Origin: JAUVZF01 sp964539385
GTDB taxonomy: Bacteria; Planctomycetota; Phycisphaerae; FEN-1346
Direction: 5' to 3'
Length of the DNA stretch: 7,553 bases
Assembly (NCBI GenBank): GCA_964539385.1
Contig: CAZIJC010000206.1
Coordinates: forward strand, 1 to 7,553
Part shown: positions 3,809 to 7,553 of the stretch, in pieces
How positions within the stretch are numbered: position 1 is the stretch's first letter
Layout of the letters: each line of letters starts with the position of its first letter
Notes under the pieces: generated by a model
Database searches by the model: none
Seen by the model: the letters and a program-made list of their open reading frames with translations, nothing else
What the model was told of the DNA's origin: nothing
Position numbers and translations under genes: made by a program

Positions 3809-5875
3809 ATGCGAATGTGCACGGAACCGACCGGTTGGCTCACGTGGGGCGCCTTGGGGCTGCTGACGCTGGGGGTCGCTGTGGCGGAGCCGGCCTTGGC
3901 CGATGGGCCGGGCTCGCAGGTGGCGGGTGTTTACGGTCGGCTTCAGGCCGTACCGTTCGAGAAGGTTCGCGTGGACGATCCCTTCTGGTCGCCGCGGATC
4001 GAAACCATCCAGGACGTGACGATCCCGGACGTGCTCGCCATCGCCGAGGAGCAGGGCAAGATCGACAACGTGCGTCTCGTGGCCGGCCGGAAGAAAACCG
4101 GCCGCATCCGGATGTACAACTCGCCGGACTCCGACATCTGGAAGATCATGGAGGCTGCCAGTTACACGCTCGCCTGGCGGCCCAGCGCGAAGATCGAGAA
4201 GAAGTTGGACGAGTTGATCGATCTGTACGCGGCCGCCCAGGCCTCCGACGGGTACATCAATACGATGTTCATGCTGGGCGACGATCACCCTCACAGCCCC
4301 GCGGGGGCGGCCAAGGCCCGGCTGGGGTACGGGTCGGACCAGCGGTTCAAGGGGACGATCGAGCAATGGCCCTACGGTATCGGCCAACTGTACTGCGCGG
4401 GGCACCTGTTCGAGTCCGCCTCAGCGCACTACCGGGCGACCGGCAAGAGGACGTTTCTGGCTATCGCGATGAAGATGGCCGACTGCGTCTATCGCCGCTT
4501 CCCGCCCGGCAAGGTGATCGACTACGCCGACCACCCCCAGGCCGCCCTGGGGCTGGTCAAACTGTATCAGGTCACCGGAGAGCGGAAGTACCTGGCGCTG
4601 GCCGACCACATCGTCCATCACGGCTATCACGCTCGCCCGCCGGACCTGGGCGACCGCGAGTCGTGGAAGCCGCTCGTCGAGCAGCGCAAGGCCTACGGCC
4701 ACGCGGTGCGTATCCACTACCTCTACAGCGCTGCGACCGACCTGTGCCGCTACCTCGACCAGCCCAAGACGCGCCAGGCGCTGGAGAGCCTCTGGCACAG
4801 CGTGGTCGACCGGCGTATCTACGTCATCGCCGGCGTCGGCGGCCCCGCCCATGCCGAGCAACTCGCCGAGGACTACGTTCTCGACAACGCCCGCTGCTAC
4901 TGCGAATGCTGCTCCAACATCGCCCACGGCCAGTGGAACCATCGGCTGAACCTGCTGACCGGCCACGCCCGCCACGCCGACCTGGTCGAGTTGATGGCTT
5001 ACAACGGCGGGCTGTCCGGCATCAGCCTGGACGGGATGAAGTACTTCTACACCAACCACCTGGCCGCGGGGACCAGCGGCCGCAAGGGACCCCACAGCGG
5101 CGTGCGAACGCGGTATCTGTTCTGCTGCCCATCCAAACTGCCCGGCTTCGTCGCCGGCATCGGCCGATGGATCTACGCCCACGACGATCGCGCTATCTAC
5201 GTGAACCTTTACGTGGGCGGTTCGGCGCGCGTGGACGTGGGCGGCGAGGCCGTTGAGATCGCCCAGACCACACGGTATCCGTGGGACGGCGCGGTGAAAG
5301 TGACGCTGACGCCGGCCCGGCCCGCGGCGTTCGACGTGTGTCTGCGCATCCCCGGCTGGCTTCGCGGGGCCGGCCCCTTCCCCAGCGACCTGTACCGCTT
5401 CGGTCCGGGCGAGCCGCCGCCTTGGACGGTCCGGGTCAACGGCAAGCCACCGGCGACGACGAGGCTCGACCAGGGCTACCTCCGTGTCAGCCGGACGTGG
5501 CGTGCGGGCGACACCATCGAGATATCGCTGCCCATGCCCGTCCGTCGCGTCTACGCGCGGAAGGAGGTGCAGCAGGATCGCGGGCGGGTTGCGCTGATGC
5601 GCGGCCCCGTGGTGTATTGCGTGGAGGCGGCGGACAACGCCGGCCTCAGCGCGAGCAGTTTGGTCCTTCCGAAAGATGCGGCCTTGAAGGCCGCGCATCG
5701 GGCCGACCTGCTCGGCGGGGTGACCGTCATCCGCGGCAAGGGCCTGGCCGGCGGCACGACGCCCGCCGACTTCACGGCCGTGCCGTACTACGCATGGCAG
5801 AACCGGGGCGTCGGGGAGATGGCGGTCTGGCTGATCGAGGACCCCGACCAGGCCGACCGCGCCGGCGACGGCTGA
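3809..5875 (+). CDS. Secreted GH127-family glycoside hydrolase (beta-L-arabinofuranosidase-like), 688 aa
   Basis: Probably removes terminal beta-L-arabinofuranose or a related sugar from plant- or algae-type glycans outside the cytoplasm. The ATG at 3809 has GGAG 8 nt upstream (3797-3800) and begins a signal peptide: polar start, hydrophobic core about 13-26, and a likely cleavage after ALA31. Upstream in-frame ATGs lie in repeat DNA and are rejected. The N-terminal VDDPFWSPR (55-63) is the usual opening of the (alpha/alpha)6-barrel catalytic domain. The catalytic set known from the characterised GH127 enzyme aligns by spacing: E350 as acid/base (HAEQL), E366-x-C368 and C439-C440 as zinc ligands, with C439 as the likely nucleophile. 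YNGGLSGISLDG and MRGPVVY (597-603) are further family motifs, the latter in the C-terminal beta-sandwich. Oddities are a Cys-rich CYCECC (363-368) and CCPS where the family usually has C-C-x-x-N. The length fits. Family is confident; the precise substrate is not. Confidence 0.92.
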   Translation: MRMCTEPTGWLTWGALGLLTLGVAVAEPALADGPGSQVAGVYGRLQAVPFEKVRVDDPFWSPRIETIQDVTIPDVLAIAEEQGKIDNVRLVAGRKKTGRIRMYNSPDSDIWKIMEAASYTLAWRPSAKIEKKLDELIDLYAAAQASDGYINTMFMLGDDHPHSPAGAAKARLGYGSDQRFKGTIEQWPYGIGQLYCAGHLFESASAHYRATGKRTFLAIAMKMADCVYRRFPPGKVIDYADHPQAALGLVKLYQVTGERKYLALADHIVHHGYHARPPDLGDRESWKPLVEQRKAYGHAVRIHYLYSAATDLCRYLDQPKTRQALESLWHSVVDRRIYVIAGVGGPAHAEQLAEDYVLDNARCYCECCSNIAHGQWNHRLNLLTGHARHADLVELMAYNGGLSGISLDGMKYFYTNHLAAGTSGRKGPHSGVRTRYLFCCPSKLPGFVAGIGRWIYAHDDRAIYVNLYVGGSARVDVGGEAVEIAQTTRYPWDGAVKVTLTPARPAAFDVCLRIPGWLRGAGPFPSDLYRFGPGEPPPWTVRVNGKPPATTRLDQGYLRVSRTWRAGDTIEISLPMPVRRVYARKEVQQDRGRVALMRGPVVYCVEAADNAGLSASSLVLPKDAALKAAHRADLLGGVTVIRGKGLAGGTTPADFTAVPYYAWQNRGVGEMAVWLIEDPDQADRAGDG

Positions 5876-5912
5876 GCCGACCGCGCCGGGCCGCACGCCG
5901 CCGGCGGGTCGT

Positions 5913-5941
5913 TTGACAACGCGGCCCGCGCGCGGTCTAAT
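5913..5941 (+). promoter_or_regulatory. Strong candidate sigma70-type promoter for the Gfo/Idh/MocA gene
   Basis: A perfect TTGACA (5913-5918) is followed after exactly 17 bp by TCTAAT (5936-5941), one mismatch from TATAAT. Transcription would start near 5948, giving a leader of about 67 nt before the ATG at 6015. It lies in the 139-bp gap after the GH127 stop. The GC-rich spacer and the lack of other AT-rich DNA nearby make the match stand out. It suggests the oxidoreductase can be expressed independently of the upstream gene. Confidence 0.65.
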
Positions 5942-6014
5942 CGTATGGGACAAGGTCGCGGGGGGTCGGCCGTTACCGCTCCCCGCGAGGGACGAGCCAC
6001 GAAAGGAAGATGCC

Positions 6015-7448
6015 ATGAGCAGCGGTCCGAGGATGACTCGGAGGCAATTCGCGCAGACGGCAGCCGCCGCGGCTGCCGCCGTCACCGTCGTGCCGAGGTC
6101 GGTCCTCGGCGGCGCCGGCCGAGTTGCCCCGAGCGACACGATCGCCATCGCCGTGGTGGGCTGCGGCGGTCAGGGTCGCACGAACGCGCGTGCGCTGTTC
6201 CAGCAAAAGGACGTGCGGATCGTGGCGATCGCCGACCCGCGCGAGCAGGCCGACTACCGCCGCTTCTACTACAAGGGCCAGGCCGGCCGCCTGCCCGTCA
6301 AAGACGAGGTCCAGAAGCGCTATGCCAAGGACAACCGTTCCTACACGTGCCGGGACTACGTGGATTTCCGGCAGATGCTCGATAAGGAGAAGGCGATCGA
6401 CGCGGTGCTGTGCGCCACGCCCGACCACTGGCACGCGTTCGTGACGCTGGCTGCCATCCGGCGGGGCAAGCACGTGTATTGCGAGAAGCCGCTGACGCAC
6501 AACATCCACGAGGCCCGCTCCGTCGCGAAGGCCACGGCCAAGGCCGGCGTGGCCACGCAGTTGGGCAACCAGGGGCGAAGCAGCCGGTCGCACGCCCTGA
6601 CGTGCGAGTGGATATGGAACGGCGCCATCGGGACGGTGAGCGAGGTCCACGTCTGGAGCGGCGCCGGCGGCTGGGCCAACGGCCGGGGCCGGCCCGCCGA
6701 CACGCCGGCCGTTCCGGCGGGGTTCGACTGGGACCTGTGGCTGGGGCCCGAGCCGCCGCGACCGTACCATCCGGCGTACTGCCCGTACAACTGGCGGGGG
6801 TGGTGGCACTTCGGGACCGGGGCGGTGGGCGACATGATGGTCCACAACGTGGACCCGGCGTTCGCGGCGCTGGAGTTGGACCAGCGGCACCCGGCGACGG
6901 TGGAGTGCCTCGCGACGGACTTCGTGGACGCGGAGGTCATCGCCTCGGACAACCACGTCGTGTGGCGGTTCGAGGGCGAGGGCGGCAAGCCGCCGTTGGC
7001 GGTTCACTGGTACGACGGCAAACTTCGGCCGCCGCGGCCCGCACAACTGGAAGAAGCACGCCGGTTGGGCGGCAACGGCATCCTCATCGTCGGCACGAAG
7101 GGCACCATCCTGAGCGGCGGGTGGAGCAAGTCGCCACGTATCATACCCGAGCCCAAAATGCAGGCCTACCTCCAGGCCCACAAGGGCAAGACGCCCCGGC
7201 GGACCCTGCCGAACTCCAAAGGCCATCACCGCGACTGGCTCGATGCCTGCAAGGGCGGCCGGCCCGCCCGCAGCCAGTTCGGCTACGGCGCCCGGCTGAC
7301 CGAGTTTGTTTTGCTGGCCGACGTGGCCATCCGCGCGGGGCAGCCCATCCGGTGGGACGGCCCGAACATGAAGGTCACCAACGTGCCGGCGGCCCAGGCG
7401 TTCGTCCAGGAGACCTACCGCGCCGGGTGGGACCTGGAGAAGATCTGA
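6015..7448 (+). CDS. Tat-exported Gfo/Idh/MocA-family oxidoreductase, 477 aa
   Basis: NAD(P)-dependent sugar or polyol oxidoreductase family; in planctomycetes and Bacteroidetes, members with Tat signals are thought to be exported already folded with cofactor. The ATG at 6015 has AGGA at 6004-6007, 7 nt upstream; an earlier in-frame ATG at 5913 lies in the promoter and is rejected. The N-terminus has a twin-arginine motif (TRRQFA, R9-R10) followed by an Ala-rich hydrophobic stretch. The Rossmann fingerprint is VVGCGGQG (G49, G51, G54). The family motif EKP is at 157-159 (VYCEKPLTHN), and GD273-x3-H277 with D280 corresponds to the usual catalytic Asp/His segment of the C-terminal domain. Residues around 233-263 are rich in Trp, Pro and Tyr, as in the long-form planctomycete members. 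Length is normal. Proximity to the GH127 gene suggests work on a released sugar, but members of this family are numerous and the substrate cannot be assigned. Confidence 0.92.
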   Translation: MSSGPRMTRRQFAQTAAAAAAAVTVVPRSVLGGAGRVAPSDTIAIAVVGCGGQGRTNARALFQQKDVRIVAIADPREQADYRRFYYKGQAGRLPVKDEVQKRYAKDNRSYTCRDYVDFRQMLDKEKAIDAVLCATPDHWHAFVTLAAIRRGKHVYCEKPLTHNIHEARSVAKATAKAGVATQLGNQGRSSRSHALTCEWIWNGAIGTVSEVHVWSGAGGWANGRGRPADTPAVPAGFDWDLWLGPEPPRPYHPAYCPYNWRGWWHFGTGAVGDMMVHNVDPAFAALELDQRHPATVECLATDFVDAEVIASDNHVVWRFEGEGGKPPLAVHWYDGKLRPPRPAQLEEARRLGGNGILIVGTKGTILSGGWSKSPRIIPEPKMQAYLQAHKGKTPRRTLPNSKGHHRDWLDACKGGRPARSQFGYGARLTEFVLLADVAIRAGQPIRWDGPNMKVTNVPAAQAFVQETYRAGWDLEKI

Positions 7449-7497
7449 GCGGCCGGCGGGTCACCTTTTAGAGCAATTCACGGTTGCTTGTAGCAGA

Positions 7498-7529
7498 ATG
7501 CGCGGCGGGCAATCCTGCCCGCCGCGCAT
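7498..7529. terminator. Perfect 14-bp-stem hairpin after the oxidoreductase gene
   Basis: Arms ATGCGCGGCGGGCA (7498-7511) and TGCCCGCCGCGCAT (7516-7529) pair without mismatch around the loop ATCC. It begins 49 bp after the stop at 7448. There is no T-tract on either side, so it is not a classical intrinsic terminator. It may still stop or stabilise the transcript, or be another palindromic intergenic repeat. The remaining bases to 7553 show no gene. Confidence 0.5.
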
Positions 7530-7553
7530 GAAGCCGCCAAAGCGCGGTGGGCA

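Noticed and set aside
3472..5256. 594-aa plus-strand ORF
   Set aside because: Arg/Gly/Pro-rich out-of-frame reading of the repeats and of the GH127 gene.
5913..6014. N-terminal extension of the oxidoreductase
   Set aside because: The ATG at 5913 overlaps the predicted -35 box region of the gene's own promoter and would bury the Tat signal 34 residues inside the protein.
4421..6148. 575-aa minus-strand ORF (and the 418-aa one at 5973-7229)
   Set aside because: Antisense shadows of high-GC genes with low-complexity Arg/Ala/Val/Gly-rich translation.

Overview
The window looks like chromosomal DNA of a GC-rich bacterium, most likely a planctomycete (Phycisphaerae-like). This is inference from three traits: an exported GH127-type glycosidase, a Gfo/Idh/MocA oxidoreductase with a Tat signal, and intergenic DNA full of palindromic repeats. 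No rRNA, tRNA or other phylogenetic marker is present.

Layout. Positions 1-415 hold no convincing gene. They contain a T-rich tandem repeat, two near-identical copies of a 27-bp dyad sequence, a 95-bp nested inverted-repeat element and a short AATGCCAAATG repeat. Positions 416-2609 hold a tight three-gene minus-strand operon (here A, B, C in transcription order). A and B overlap in a TAATG junction, and B and C are 8 bp apart. None is confidently recognisable: C looks like a divergent PIN-like nuclease, A may be a degenerate PD-(D/E)XK-fold protein, and B has a disordered-looking N-terminus and a helical C-terminus. This is the best candidate in the window for an undescribed system. Positions 2610-3420 hold a minus-strand cluster of very small or decayed genes: a 63-aa four-Cys protein with a GTG start and an excellent Shine-Dalgarno, two paralogous gene tails of about 73 bp at roughly 90% identity, and a 26-codon ORF. 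Positions 3421-3808 are intergenic, with three copies of a GGCCGG-stem hairpin repeat and a plausible promoter.

Positions 3809-7448 hold two plus-strand genes of conventional type: a secreted GH127-family (beta-L-arabinofuranosidase-like) enzyme with its zinc/cysteine catalytic residues, and a Tat-exported Gfo/Idh/MocA oxidoreductase with its own near-consensus sigma70-type promoter in the 139-bp gap. Together they suggest extracytoplasmic processing of plant- or algae-derived sugars, but the exact substrates cannot be read from sequence. A perfect 14-bp-stem hairpin follows the second gene.
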